Of a stretch of DNA of 64,000 nt, positions 1-9,452 are shown piece after piece. The translations under genes were made by a program, and so were the position numbers. The notes under the pieces are model-generated. The model had not been told where the DNA came from, did no database searches, and saw only the letters and a program-made list of their open reading frames with translations. Each line of letters starts with the position of its first letter. The stretch's first letter is position 1. Location of the stretch: assembly GCA_002509405.1 (NCBI GenBank), contig DAVO01000014.1, forward strand, positions 30,592 through 94,591, in the 5' to 3' direction. The stretch is from Methanomassiliicoccaceae archaeon UBA72. GTDB taxonomy: Archaea; Thermoplasmatota; Thermoplasmata; Methanomassiliicoccales; Methanomethylophilaceae.

Positions 1-51
1 GCCCAGGACGGCAATCTGTACGAAGAGGTCAGAGAGAAACTTAAGCGATGA
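1..51 (+). CDS. C-terminal end of a gene cut by the window edge
   Basis: An open frame enters from the left edge and encodes 16 residues (AQDGNLYEEVREKLKR) before a TGA stop at 49-51. The tail is charged and probably helical. It abuts the stop codon of the convergent gene at 52 with no gap, so the two genes end back to back. Too little is visible to name a family. Reality as a coding end is inferred from the open frame and the tight junction. Confidence 0.45.
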   Translation, partial: AQDGNLYEEVREKLKR

Positions 52-873
52 TCATTCCTCGTCGTTCACGATCTTAAGTTTGCCGTTATGCCTCTTTACG
101 TAGACGACGTAGGCAGTCACAGCTATCAGGAGTATCCCTCCTATGAAAAGGCCCACCAGTGTGAAAAGGTGCTGCAGGTCCAGTCCCCAGTAGGTCTGCA
201 CGGGGGTCAGCTCGAGGTAGAAGTCGCACGTTCTGGAGCTGCTGCCGGTTCCTACGGTAATGTTGTACTGCACGGCTTCTTCGAAACCTCCGCGCTTCAC
301 CGTCACGGTGTAAGTTCCGGGCTCGCACTCTATGCTGTATTTTCCGTCGGCCTCGGTGGTGTCCGTTCCTTCCACGTCGCCCGCCTGGTCAAAAAGGGTG
401 ACCGTTGCACCGGATATCAGATCGGACCCGTACTTGACGGTCCCGACCACGGTCATGTTTTTGTCCACCGTGTACTCGTACATCGCCCTCACGCTGCCCA
501 GGTCGAGGGCGGTGCCGGATATTGTATAATCTCCGAGATTGATCGCTTCACATACCATTATCTGGGTCCCGGTATCGTACGTCAAAATCACGGTGCTGTC
601 GGTCAGGTCGGTGTAGTATGTACCCGGCAGAACGACGGTTAAACTGCCGTCCGTGCCAGAAGTGACCTTTATCGAGACTGCGATCTCGGCATCTTTAGCA
701 TTCCAGTCCAGACGGACATCCGCCTCGGAAAGGGGCTTCCCGTCGCTGTCTTGGGCTATCCCCGTGAAGGTAAAATCTTCGGCCGCATAGGCTTCGTCGA
801 TGTTCAGCACCAGTCCCGCCATCGGCAGAACCAGGACCGAGATAAGGAGCAAGGCCATGATCCGAAATTTCAT
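52..873 (-). CDS. Membrane-anchored surface protein with two carboxypeptidase-regulatory-like (beta-sandwich) domains
   Basis: The 273-residue protein begins with a signal peptide (hydrophobic residues about 6-26, likely cut after AYA). The exposed part holds two repeats of the carboxypeptidase regulatory-like type, about residues 33-110 and 140-210, with typical elements such as GTVKYGSDLISGATV, ADGKYSIEC and GTYTVTV. Residues about 236-259 form a transmembrane helix, followed by a short basic cytoplasmic tail. Such domains usually act as structural modules in cell-surface proteins. The same layout recurs on a larger scale in the gene at 44154. A TATA-like element at 895-904 lies about 26 bases upstream of the ATG, so the mRNA is probably leaderless. 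Function is unknown. Confidence 0.8.
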   Translation of the reverse strand: MKFRIMALLLISVLVLPMAGLVLNIDEAYAAEDFTFTGIAQDSDGKPLSEADVRLDWNAKDAEIAVSIKVTSGTDGSLTVVLPGTYYTDLTDSTVILTYDTGTQIMVCEAINLGDYTISGTALDLGSVRAMYEYTVDKNMTVVGTVKYGSDLISGATVTLFDQAGDVEGTDTTEADGKYSIECEPGTYTVTVKRGGFEEAVQYNITVGTGSSSRTCDFYLELTPVQTYWGLDLQHLFTLVGLFIGGILLIAVTAYVVYVKRHNGKLKIVNDEE

Positions 874-894
874 GGCATGAACATTGTATGCGCA

Positions 895-933
895 GATATA
901 ATCCTTTTTTGTTCAGAAAGAAGAAAAATAAAT
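895..933. promoter_or_regulatory. Two divergent TATA-like elements between the surface protein gene and lhr
   Basis: On the minus strand GGATTATATC (904-895) is about 26 bases upstream of the start of the surface protein gene. On the plus strand AAATAAATA (about 926-933) is placed to start transcription near 956, just before the helicase start. Both spacings fit archaeal TBP promoters. Confidence 0.5.
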
Positions 934-970
934 ACGGTGTAACACTAAGGACAAGGGATTGGGCATAGCG

Positions 971-3900
971 ATGATAGAGAGATCTAATACGGTGTATACG
1001 AAGGAAGAGGTCATGGGCGTCATGGAGCCCCTGATCTCCACATGGTTCGAAGAGCGGTTCGACGGTCTCACCGAACCTCAGGCCAAGGCCATTCCGCTCA
1101 TACACCAGAGAAAGAACGTGCTCGTGTCCTCCCCCACAGGCTCGGGGAAGACGCTTACGGCGTTCACAAGCATCATAAACGAGCTCACCAAGTACGCCAG
1201 GGCGGGGACGCTGGAGGAGAGGATCTACTGCATCTACATCTCGCCGCTCAAGGCGCTGGCCAACGATGTCAACCGAAATCTCAACGAGCCGCTGGACCAG
1301 ATGGCGCAGGTCGCCACCGACCACGGCTTCGAGCCCCCCGGCATCAGGGTAGCCGTACGCTCGGGGGACACTCCCCAGAGCGAGAGGCAGAAAATGGCCC
1401 GCCACCCTCCTCACATCCTGATCACCACGCCCGAATCCCTGGCCCTCGTTATATCGGCGCCCAAGTTCAGGGAGAGCCTGAAAAAAGTAGAATGGGTGAT
1501 ATTGGACGAGATACACGACATATGCGATTCGAAGAGGGGCGCGTTCCTCTCGCTGACGTTGGAGAGGCTCAATGACTGGTGCGAGACGGACTTCTCTCGA
1601 ATCGGACTGTCTGCCACCCTTGCCCCCATGGAGGCGATCGCAGGATACCTGGTCGGTAACAACAACGACGGCTCGGTAAGGGACGTCACGATTGTGGAAT
1701 CCGATTCGAAGAAGCAGCTGGATCTCCGAGTGATATGCCCGTCTGCGGATATGACCGCTCTGTCATCGGAGATGGTCAACTCCATGATGTACGACCAGCT
1801 CAAGGAGCTCATCGACGGCCACGAGACAACTCTGGTGTTCACAAACACCCGTTCGGGGGCGGAGAGCGTTGTGTACAAGCTAAAAGAGCGCGGACTCGAG
1901 AACATCGAGGTCCACCACAGCTCCCTGGGTAGGGAGACGAGGCTGGACGTGGAGGAGCGGCTCAAGAGGGGGGAGATCAAATGCGTGGTATCCTCGACGT
2001 CTCTGGAACTGGGCATCGACATAGGTTCTGTTGACCTCGTTTGCCAGATCGGCTCTCCCAAATCGGTGGCCAAGGGCCTTCAGAGGATCGGCCGCAGCGG
2101 CCACAGCTTCGGACGGGTGGCCAAGGGCCGCCTCCTGGTCTTCGACCCCGACGACCTGGTGGAATGTGCCGTCATGTGCCGCGCCGCACATCGCGGCGAC
2201 ATAGACCGTGTCGGCATACCCGAAAACTGCCTGGACGTCCTCGCCCAGGCAATCGTAGGGATGAGTTTGGACAACAGATGGGATGTGGACGCCGCATTCC
2301 GTCTGGTAAAGGGGTCCTACTGCTACAGGAACCTGACCAAGGAAGAGTTCCTCAGCGATCTTAGATATCTCGGCAGCCGCGACGATTTCGAGGGCGTGTA
2401 TTCGAAGATATGGTTCGACGAGGACGAGAACCAGTTCGGCAGGAAGAAGGGGGCCAGGATGATCTACTACCTCAACCTGGGCACGATCCCGGAAGAGGCC
2501 AACTACAAAGTGGTCACCGGCCACGGTTCCATCGCGGGCGAACTTTCCGAAAAGTTCGTCGAGAGGCTATCTCCGAGGGACGTCTTTGTGTTGGGCGGGC
2601 GGTCCTTCGAGTTCGTCAGGTCCAAGGGCATGACCGCATTCGTCAAAGAGGCAACGGGAAGGAAGCCAACCGTCCCGTCTTGGGCAGGCGAGATGCTCCC
2701 CCGGAGCTTCGATCTTTCAATGGACATCGCCAAGTTCAGGAAGGAGATGTCCGAACGCTTGGAATCCGACACCGGAACGCTGATTTCGGAGATGTCGGAG
2801 GACCTGGACATAGACGAGGGTTCCGCGAGGAGCATAGTCTCGTACTTCAGGGAGCAGAAGGCAGTGGCCGGTTTCATTCCCGACTCGGAAAAATTGGCCA
2901 TCGAGGAGTATATCGACCCGTCCGGAAATCAGAGGCTGGTCTTCCATTTCCCCTTCGGGAGGAGGGTCAACGACGCGCTTTCCCGCGGATACGCATATCG
3001 CCTTACGAACATCCTCGGAACCAATGTTTCGGTCACGGTCTCCGACGATAACTTCATGATCGGCACATCGCGCAAGGTCGAAACATACAAGGTCCCGGGC
3101 ATGCTGAAGTCCAGAGACCTGGAGCAGATACTGCGCAAGGCGATAAAAGATTCTGAAATATTCAAACTTAGGTTCAGGCACACCGCGTCCCGCAGCTTCA
3201 TGATACTCAGGAACTACATGGGCCGTTCGATTTCGGTCAACAGGCAGCAGATACGGTCGTCATATCTTCTCGAAGAGCTTGGCAATATGGAGAACATGCC
3301 GGTCATCGAGGAGACGTACAGGGAGATAATGGAGGACGACATGGACATCCGCAACGCGGAGCACGTCCTGAGGCTGATCGAAGAAGGGAAAATGAAGGTC
3401 GAGACCGTGGCGTACACGGGGACCCCCTCGCCGTTCGCCCACAGCGCCATAATTTCAAGTTTCTCCGACATAGTGCTGATGGAGGACCGCTCCGCTCTGT
3501 TGAGGGAGCTTCACCGTAAGGTGCTGTACCGTGCGCTGGGAGATGCGGTCAAAGAGTTCGAGTTCGACGAAGATCAGATCATACCCTACTTCCGGGAGAA
3601 GATCGGGCGCATCCAGACCAAGGAGGATATCGTCCCGATGCTTATGCGCACAGGTCCTCTTCAGGCACTACGCGAGCGCGGACGGAACATCTACGCATAC
3701 TCGGACGAAGACAAGAAGACCGTGGACAAGTGGATAAGGGAGCTGCTTTTCGAGGGAAGGATAGGCTCGGTCTTCATGGACGAACCATATGTCATGGCTG
3801 CCGAGGAGGTCCATTACTATGCGGCGGCCACAGTCAAGGAGCGCGAGATGACGGAGGTCGACGCCAAGGTCCTGGAAGAAGTCACGACGGACACGCCTAT

Positions 3901-6349
3901 CAACCAGATCTCCGAGTCCCTGGAGGTCAGCGAGGACATGGTCTATCGTTCGATCAGGAAGCTGGAGTCTATGTACAGGGTCGCCAGGACCGCCGTCACC
4001 GGGAACGGGAAATGGCTTTACTCCAAGGCGGAATATCCTGCCGTCGACAGGAACTCGGCCGTCGACAGGATAATAACCAGGCATCTGGAGTGTTTCGCTC
4101 CGGCCACCTCGGCCGAGGTCGCGTTCTCCCTTTCACTGACAGATGAAGAGGCCAGAGCATCACTGGAGTCGCTTCTTAGCAGCGGTGAGGTCGCCAAAGG
4201 CAGGTTCCTGATATCCGAAGGCGACCAGTACATGCTGAAGACCGACAGGATGAGGCTCCGGGCCGGCAAGGAGAACGTGTACAGCTTCGAGGCGGTTGAA
4301 GAATACCGCGCCTCCAAAGGGCGCAGGTTCGATAACATCGAGGGATATTTCAAATTCTACGGGTCGGCCGGAAGCGAAATCGATGTTTTCAGCAGGGTCA
4401 GGGATTTCAAGCTGAAAGACTGGCAGAAGATGAGGGAGTCCGGGAGGATACTGCTGGGAAGGTTCATGCGCGGGCGCGTAAGATACGTGCTTTCGGAAGA
4501 TGCCGACAGGTTCGCAGCCCTCAGGTCCGACGAGACCGAGCCCGGGGACGAAAAGGTCCTCAATATGATCGACGGGATGGGCACGGCCACACTTCGCCAG
4601 CTGGTCGGCGAGATGAACATGGACAAGGATGCCATCAAGGAGGCCGTCTACCGCTTGGACAGGTCCCTCAAGATAGTAAGGGCGTTCGGCGAAAGGGAAG
4701 ACTGGGGGACGGAGAACACCTACATGGCATATCGCCCGGGACCGGTCGCGGGGGACCCCCTCAGGGACCTTGCCGAACAGACCGTGAGGGCGTATGGACC
4801 ACTTCCCTCCCAGGCCCTGAGATACATTCTCGGTGTGGCCCCCGAGGACGCCAAAAGGCTGATGGATGACATCGGAGCCTCCCAGATCATAGTCGGCGAC
4901 TCGCAGACACAGATGTTCGTCTTCGAAGACGAGCTGGAGGCCCTGGACGGCATCCACGGGCGCGAGTCGAAGATCCGTCTGTGCACGCCTTTCGATCCGG
5001 ACATATCGTCAAAGTGGGCGGAGCTGTCCGCCCGTTACGGCGACAGCTGGGTATATCCGCTGATCAAAGGCTCGTCGGTGGTGGGGGCCCTCGAGATGTG
5101 GGAAATGTCCGGATGCATAGAGATACGCGCATTCGACCTGGACTCGGTCGAACTGTTGCCTGCGGCCCTGGCCTCTATAGACGACATCATGGTCTTCTTC
5201 AGGATGAAGAACACAGACATAGTCCGCATCAGGGAAGTGATGGGAAAGGACGTCTCCGCCATCGGTACCGAAGAGAAGAAGAAGATAGAGGATGCGGGCT
5301 ACGTGATGGTCAACGGTTTCTATGCCAAGGGAGGCCTGGTCCAATACACCATTACAGACGACGAATTCCTCAGCTATGTCTTCGAGAAGCAGCGGGCGGG
5401 CGACAACGACAGGTATCCCACGGTGATGAACGCCGTCAGGGCCCGTGGTTACATCCGCGGCGATCAAGAGATATACACGAGGGTTCTCGACAAGACCACT
5501 CTGAAAAAACAGCTGGAGCGCGGATACATGGTGAAAACATCGCTGTACCCAGCCTTCATAGGGTACACCACCGAAGAGTTCGCAAGACTGTACAGGGCGG
5601 CGAAGTCGGAGGAGCTGGGCGGAGACGAGAAGCTGGTATTCTCCATCGTCTCCAACCATTCTCCCATATCCAGGAAAGAGATAGTGTCGGGATCTCCCAT
5701 TTCAGAGCCGCGCACCTTGGATGCTCTGAACTCCCTGTCAAAGATGTCCGCGGTGTATCAGGATTCCGATTCATATTACAGCCCGGTACCAATGCCGAAT
5801 GTTACCAGGGAAGATGCGTTCAAGGAAATAGCCAGGCATCACTTCTACGACTTCGGGATATTCTCCGCAGAGAACCTTTCGCGTTTCATGTCCGCCCGCA
5901 TGTCCGATGTGAGGTCGACCCTGGCCGCCCTTGAGGCCGAGGGGTTGCTCAAGAAGGGGTTCTTCATAAGGGACGACCCCACGCTCATGTGGATGCTCGC
6001 CTCCGACATCGGGAAGAAGCAGAAGGTCCACAGGGGGACGTTCGTACTCAACACACAGGACAATCTGCACGTGTACCTGAGGCAACACATAAAGGGCGAG
6101 ATCGGGCAGTCACGTGCGGTGATATTCGAAGGGACGAGGATATCCGGCTCCTTCGACGGAAAGCTCACGCATGCAGGTTCAAAGGTAGAGAATTTCGAAG
6201 GTTCGGACCGTGCGTACAGGTTCCTCAGCGACTCGGCGAGGTCCCTGGGAGTATCCATCGAGAGCGGCAGGTCCGTAGAGCAGGATGACGATTGGGACGC
6301 GGTGGAGTTCTACCTCAAATCAAACCCGGGAGCCGTCACACGCAAGTGA
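971..6349 (+). CDS. lhr: Giant Lhr-type superfamily 2 DNA helicase
   Basis: An ATP-dependent helicase of the Lhr (large helicase-related) family, about 1792 residues counted from ATG 971. The N-terminal motor shows Walker A SSPTGSGKT (about 53-61), the DEIH box (179-182), SAT (214-216) and the arginine-finger region QRIGRSGHS. This is followed by the Lhr winged-helix and core domains. The rest, over 900 residues, contains several regions that look like further winged helices, as in the long bacterial Lhr proteins (about 1500 residues) and longer than typical archaeal Lhr (about 850-950). Lhr proteins translocate 3'-5' on DNA and act in repair. A TTG at 959 is an in-frame alternative start. 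A shorter paralogue lies at 18996. The call is secure; the specific role is not. Confidence 0.88.
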   Translation: MIERSNTVYTKEEVMGVMEPLISTWFEERFDGLTEPQAKAIPLIHQRKNVLVSSPTGSGKTLTAFTSIINELTKYARAGTLEERIYCIYISPLKALANDVNRNLNEPLDQMAQVATDHGFEPPGIRVAVRSGDTPQSERQKMARHPPHILITTPESLALVISAPKFRESLKKVEWVILDEIHDICDSKRGAFLSLTLERLNDWCETDFSRIGLSATLAPMEAIAGYLVGNNNDGSVRDVTIVESDSKKQLDLRVICPSADMTALSSEMVNSMMYDQLKELIDGHETTLVFTNTRSGAESVVYKLKERGLENIEVHHSSLGRETRLDVEERLKRGEIKCVVSSTSLELGIDIGSVDLVCQIGSPKSVAKGLQRIGRSGHSFGRVAKGRLLVFDPDDLVECAVMCRAAHRGDIDRVGIPENCLDVLAQAIVGMSLDNRWDVDAAFRLVKGSYCYRNLTKEEFLSDLRYLGSRDDFEGVYSKIWFDEDENQFGRKKGARMIYYLNLGTIPEEANYKVVTGHGSIAGELSEKFVERLSPRDVFVLGGRSFEFVRSKGMTAFVKEATGRKPTVPSWAGEMLPRSFDLSMDIAKFRKEMSERLESDTGTLISEMSEDLDIDEGSARSIVSYFREQKAVAGFIPDSEKLAIEEYIDPSGNQRLVFHFPFGRRVNDALSRGYAYRLTNILGTNVSVTVSDDNFMIGTSRKVETYKVPGMLKSRDLEQILRKAIKDSEIFKLRFRHTASRSFMILRNYMGRSISVNRQQIRSSYLLEELGNMENMPVIEETYREIMEDDMDIRNAEHVLRLIEEGKMKVETVAYTGTPSPFAHSAIISSFSDIVLMEDRSALLRELHRKVLYRALGDAVKEFEFDEDQIIPYFREKIGRIQTKEDIVPMLMRTGPLQALRERGRNIYAYSDEDKKTVDKWIRELLFEGRIGSVFMDEPYVMAAEEVHYYAAATVKEREMTEVDAKVLEEVTTDTPINQISESLEVSEDMVYRSIRKLESMYRVARTAVTGNGKWLYSKAEYPAVDRNSAVDRIITRHLECFAPATSAEVAFSLSLTDEEARASLESLLSSGEVAKGRFLISEGDQYMLKTDRMRLRAGKENVYSFEAVEEYRASKGRRFDNIEGYFKFYGSAGSEIDVFSRVRDFKLKDWQKMRESGRILLGRFMRGRVRYVLSEDADRFAALRSDETEPGDEKVLNMIDGMGTATLRQLVGEMNMDKDAIKEAVYRLDRSLKIVRAFGEREDWGTENTYMAYRPGPVAGDPLRDLAEQTVRAYGPLPSQALRYILGVAPEDAKRLMDDIGASQIIVGDSQTQMFVFEDELEALDGIHGRESKIRLCTPFDPDISSKWAELSARYGDSWVYPLIKGSSVVGALEMWEMSGCIEIRAFDLDSVELLPAALASIDDIMVFFRMKNTDIVRIREVMGKDVSAIGTEEKKKIEDAGYVMVNGFYAKGGLVQYTITDDEFLSYVFEKQRAGDNDRYPTVMNAVRARGYIRGDQEIYTRVLDKTTLKKQLERGYMVKTSLYPAFIGYTTEEFARLYRAAKSEELGGDEKLVFSIVSNHSPISRKEIVSGSPISEPRTLDALNSLSKMSAVYQDSDSYYSPVPMPNVTREDAFKEIARHHFYDFGIFSAENLSRFMSARMSDVRSTLAALEAEGLLKKGFFIRDDPTLMWMLASDIGKKQKVHRGTFVLNTQDNLHVYLRQHIKGEIGQSRAVIFEGTRISGSFDGKLTHAGSKVENFEGSDRAYRFLSDSARSLGVSIESGRSVEQDDDWDAVEFYLKSNPGAVTRK

Positions 6350-6378
6350 TTTATAACAAATTGAACTATCGTTAAGTT

Positions 6379-6780
6379 ATGAAGATACCTTGTGAGATAG
6401 TCGTTTGGTACGTCCTCCCCACCATCCGCAGGGAAATAGCCAGGGAGCTTGTTTTCGAGCACGGCATGACCCAGGCTCAGGTGGCAAGGAAATTCGAGGT
6501 AACAGACGCCGCAATATCCCAATACCTGAAGAAGAAACGCGGGGAGAACGAGATAATACAGAACAGCGAGAGATATCCCCTGTTCTCTAAGGAGATAAAG
6601 AACTCCGCCGGGAGGCTGGCGGCCGGCGACGCCGATTTCGTCACGGAGATGTGTAAGCTCTGCTACACGGTAAAGAACTGCGGCATGCTAGCCGAGATAT
6701 ACGAGCAGTATACCGGCTACGACGCCCCACAGTGTGCGATGGCGGACGCCGAGATTCAGAGGATGATGCTCAAAGAGTGA
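6379..6780 (+). CDS. Cysteine-containing HTH transcriptional regulator (COG2522-like)
   Basis: The 133-residue protein has an XRE/sigma-like helix-turn-helix at about residues 16-52 (HGMTQAQVARKFEVTDAAIS). Its C-terminal half has cysteines at 92, 95, 101 and 119, spaced CX2CX5C with a fourth further on, which suggests a bound metal or Fe-S cluster. That is an inference from spacing alone. A TATA-like TTTATAAC at about 6350-6357 is about 25 bases upstream of the ATG, so the message is likely leaderless. The 3' end overlaps the convergent glycosylase gene by 25 bases. The regulated genes are unknown. Confidence 0.75.
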   Translation: MKIPCEIVVWYVLPTIRREIARELVFEHGMTQAQVARKFEVTDAAISQYLKKKRGENEIIQNSERYPLFSKEIKNSAGRLAAGDADFVTEMCKLCYTVKNCGMLAEIYEQYTGYDAPQCAMADAEIQRMMLKE

Positions 6781-7553
6781 TACAGGAGCTCCTGTGCGTA
6801 TCCGGCGTACCTTCCGAAGATGCGCCTTCCTGCCGAAGAGACCTCCTCGTAGCTTCCCTCGACCCCGTATACTTCTCTCATGGACTTTGAGATTCTCGCG
6901 TCCACCGGGAACGCCTCCAGGTGTCCGTATGCGAAGATCGCGACACAGTCGGCGACCTTCGGGCCTATTCCGTTGATTTTCTTAAGCTCCTTCACGCAAC
7001 CCTCGTAATCGAGCTCCTCAAGGGATGCCAGGTCATAGGTGCCGTTCTCGACCTTCTCGGCGAACTCAACGAAACGCCCCTCGCGGTATCCCAGGCGGCA
7101 TTCGCCTATGCTTCCGCACCCGTCCAATATCTGCCCCGGCGTGGGGAAGGAATGTGCCCCGCCGAGGTCCGTTCCGAACAGAACGCATACGGACTCGACC
7201 ATCTTTGCGATACGTTTCACGTTGGCGTTGGTAGCCAGAATATATGTGGCAGTGCACTCCCACAGGTCCTGCCTGAGGATCCTGAGCCCGGGGCATACGG
7301 CCGCAAGGCCGGCGATGTACGGGTCCCTTCCGGAAATCTCCTCCATTATGGCCGGAAGGTCGTCCTCCGAACGGAAATACCTCCTGATCCGTTCCTCGCT
7401 GCATCCTTCGCACCGGAATCCGCCGTCCCTCTGAACGAGCTCTACCTTATCGTTGCCGAGGACCCCTTTCCATAAGTCGCCGTCCTTTCTCCAGCGGTGG
7501 GCCTGGCCACATCCGAGGGTCGCGTCCAGGTCGACTTCCATATGGATTTCCAT
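6756..7553 (-). CDS. ogg: 8-oxoguanine DNA glycosylase/AP lyase (OGG1-type)
   Basis: A 265-residue HhH-GPD superfamily glycosylase that removes oxidised guanine from DNA. The N-terminal part has the OGG1-like LGCGQAHRW element. The helix-hairpin-helix and catalytic loop appear as KINGIGPKVADC followed by FPVDARI. The expected Schiff-base lysine is K199 and the catalytic aspartate is D218. Length fits the OGG1 group rather than the shorter archaeal AGOG group. The start ATG at 7553 lies about 27 bases below an AT-rich TATA candidate (about 7578-7586), so it is probably leaderless; an in-frame ATG four codons downstream is an alternative. The stop lies inside the convergent HTH gene. Confidence 0.88.
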   Translation of the reverse strand: MEIHMEVDLDATLGCGQAHRWRKDGDLWKGVLGNDKVELVQRDGGFRCEGCSEERIRRYFRSEDDLPAIMEEISGRDPYIAGLAAVCPGLRILRQDLWECTATYILATNANVKRIAKMVESVCVLFGTDLGGAHSFPTPGQILDGCGSIGECRLGYREGRFVEFAEKVENGTYDLASLEELDYEGCVKELKKINGIGPKVADCVAIFAYGHLEAFPVDARISKSMREVYGVEGSYEEVSSAGRRIFGRYAGYAQELLYHSLSIIL

Positions 7554-7731
7554 GGTACCGCCGATGCCTTTTCGATAATAATTAGTTGCGTCGGGGCGGT
7601 TCTCGGCAATAGAGGGCGAACGTAGTGCAGGACCAAATATCCAGGCATTTTATTTCAAACAAAAATAATATTGACGGGAACTGCACCGTGACGTCGGGGG
7701 ATGTAAATACGCAAAAGGTTCTCCACCCGGT

Positions 7732-8541
7732 ATGAGATTCGGTCCCGCAGGATACCCTTCCGAAGGCAAGACGCCCATCGGATCTTTGGAATACACCAGG
7801 TCGCTGGGCCTTGACGCGCTCGAGGTGGAGCTTGTGCGCGGAGCCCGTGTTTCCGAGGAGAGGGCCAAAGAGATCGGCGCGGCCGCGGAGCGGCTGGACA
7901 TCAGGCTATCCTGCCATGCCCCCTATTTCATAAGTTTCAATTCGGAGGCTGCCGAGACCAGGGAAAAAAGTGTAGCATGGGTCATGGACACCGCGCGCGT
8001 TGCCCACAATATGGGCGCCAACATAATCGTAATACACGCCGCCTCTTACGGCAAACATCCGGAAACGGCGACGGACTCGGTGATCGAAGGTCTTTCCGTC
8101 TGCAAGGACAACATGGACAACGAAGGCATCAGGGACGTGGTACTGGGGGTCGAGACCATGGGAAAGAAAGGCCAGTTCGGTACCTTGAGCGAGATCGAGG
8201 AGGTCATGGACAGCGTTGACGGCGTACGCCCGGTGCTGGACGTGGCCCATGTTCACGCCAGGAACGGAGGATACCTGAAGACCGAAGACGACATGCGCGA
8301 TCTTCTCGGGGAGTTCTTCCCCCTTTGCGGCGACAGGGCCCATTTTCACATAAGCTGCATAGAATACGGCGACAAAGGCGAGAAGAACCACCTGCCGCTG
8401 GAGGCAAGGGACCCCGACATGCAGCTTCTCGCCAACGTTTTGGAAGACTCATCAAAGGACTGCACATTTATATGCGAATCTCCCAGGATAGCGGCGGACG
8501 CAGTGGTGTTCAGGGATATGTTCCCCAAGTACCGGCGCTGA
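7732..8541 (+). CDS. Endonuclease IV-like AP endonuclease (TIM barrel)
   Basis: The 269-residue protein resembles AP endonuclease family 2 (Nfo), which cuts DNA at abasic sites with three zinc ions. Candidate metal ligands appear in the family order: CHAPYF, VIHAAS, ETMG, DVAHVHAR, HFHIS and ESPR. Where Nfo has an Asp-X-His pair near the end, this protein has KNHLPL, so one ligand may be changed. A TATA-like TGTAAATAC at about 7702-7710 implies a leaderless mRNA. It lies divergent from the ogg gene, so two base-excision repair genes are neighbours. A sugar isomerase-type TIM barrel is the main alternative. Confidence 0.78.
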   Translation: MRFGPAGYPSEGKTPIGSLEYTRSLGLDALEVELVRGARVSEERAKEIGAAAERLDIRLSCHAPYFISFNSEAAETREKSVAWVMDTARVAHNMGANIIVIHAASYGKHPETATDSVIEGLSVCKDNMDNEGIRDVVLGVETMGKKGQFGTLSEIEEVMDSVDGVRPVLDVAHVHARNGGYLKTEDDMRDLLGEFFPLCGDRAHFHISCIEYGDKGEKNHLPLEARDPDMQLLANVLEDSSKDCTFICESPRIAADAVVFRDMFPKYRR

Positions 8542-8587
8542 TTTCTGTGTAAAGCTTTAAAAGCAATATCTCATTTGCGGCTCATAC

Positions 8588-8662
8588 GCCACTGTGGCTC
8601 AGCGGTAGAGCGGCGGTTTCGTAAACCGTAGGCCGGGGGTTCGATTCCCTCCAGTGGCTCCA
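8588..8662 (+). tRNA. tRNA-Thr (anticodon CGT)
   Basis: Full cloverleaf: acceptor GCCACTG pairs with CAGTGGC, the anticodon loop is TTCGTAA in a GCGGT/ACCGT stem, the T-loop is TTCGATT, and CCA is encoded. It reads ACG codons. A TATA-like TTTAAAA lies at 8556-8562. Confidence 0.96.
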
Positions 8663-8666
8663 TTCT

Positions 8667-9452
8667 TTATCTCAGAGGCTCCCATACCGTCGCGCGCAGC
8701 CTGTTCACGGACCTGAAGCGGTATATTCCGTCTTCCGACCGTTCTTTCAGTATGTCCCTTGCCGCCGCGACCGCCTCTTTTTCGATTCCGAAGAACGGGA
8801 ACATCCCCGTTTGTCTTCTTACAGCCTCTTCAACCGGCATGTCTATCGCCACCGCAGCCGAGAATTCGCGGCTCTCCGGCCACCTCCCGGAGGCCTTCAG
8901 CTTCTCCACGATGTCGTCGGTGGTCCTGGAGGCGAAACTGTAGTCCTTCCCAAGCCTTGCCCATATTTCGGACTGCAGGCGGTCTCCCCCGTTTTCGATC
9001 CAGGAGACCATGGCGCAGGAACCGGAAGAAAGGCGTTCCATGCGCTCTATCGAATCCACGGTCCCGGAACCGGAGCATAGCGAGGCAAAGACGACATCCC
9101 ACCTTCTTTCCGGCTCGAAGACGTTCCAATCGGTCTCGATCCTCTCTAGGTTAGTTATGCCATATGACGCCGCGACAGCGAACAATCTGTCCAGCATCTT
9201 AGAGGAATAGTCCAGGCACGACACGGACCTGGAACGGCGGGACATCGGCAACGAATAAGTGCCGGGGCCGCTCCCGACCTCCAGAACGTCGCGGGTCATG
9301 TCCAGGCAGCCCAGTCCCGCAAGCCACTCCACTATGCGTTCGGGCATATCCCCCTGCTGCTCGGCGGTGTATGTCTCGGCGAAGATGTTCCAGAACCTTA
9401 TTTTCTCGTGTTCGGGGACGTCTTCTCCGTCAAGGGGATGCAGGGGGGCCAT
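8667..9452 (-). CDS. Class I SAM-dependent methyltransferase
   Basis: About 261 residues from an ATG at 9452 that shares its A with the thiC stop codon (TGATG), so the two genes are translationally coupled. Motif I appears as VLEVGSGPGTYS and an acidic post-I residue as CLDYSSKMLD, typical of the Rossmann-fold methyltransferases. The substrate cannot be read from the sequence. Its position directly after thiC suggests co-expression with thiamine synthesis but does not prove a role there. An in-frame TTG six bases upstream is an alternative start. The gene ends five bases after tRNA-Thr, which lies on the other strand. Confidence 0.82.
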   Translation of the reverse strand: MAPLHPLDGEDVPEHEKIRFWNIFAETYTAEQQGDMPERIVEWLAGLGCLDMTRDVLEVGSGPGTYSLPMSRRSRSVSCLDYSSKMLDRLFAVAASYGITNLERIETDWNVFEPERRWDVVFASLCSGSGTVDSIERMERLSSGSCAMVSWIENGGDRLQSEIWARLGKDYSFASRTTDDIVEKLKASGRWPESREFSAAVAIDMPVEEAVRRQTGMFPFFGIEKEAVAAARDILKERSEDGIYRFRSVNRLRATVWEPLR

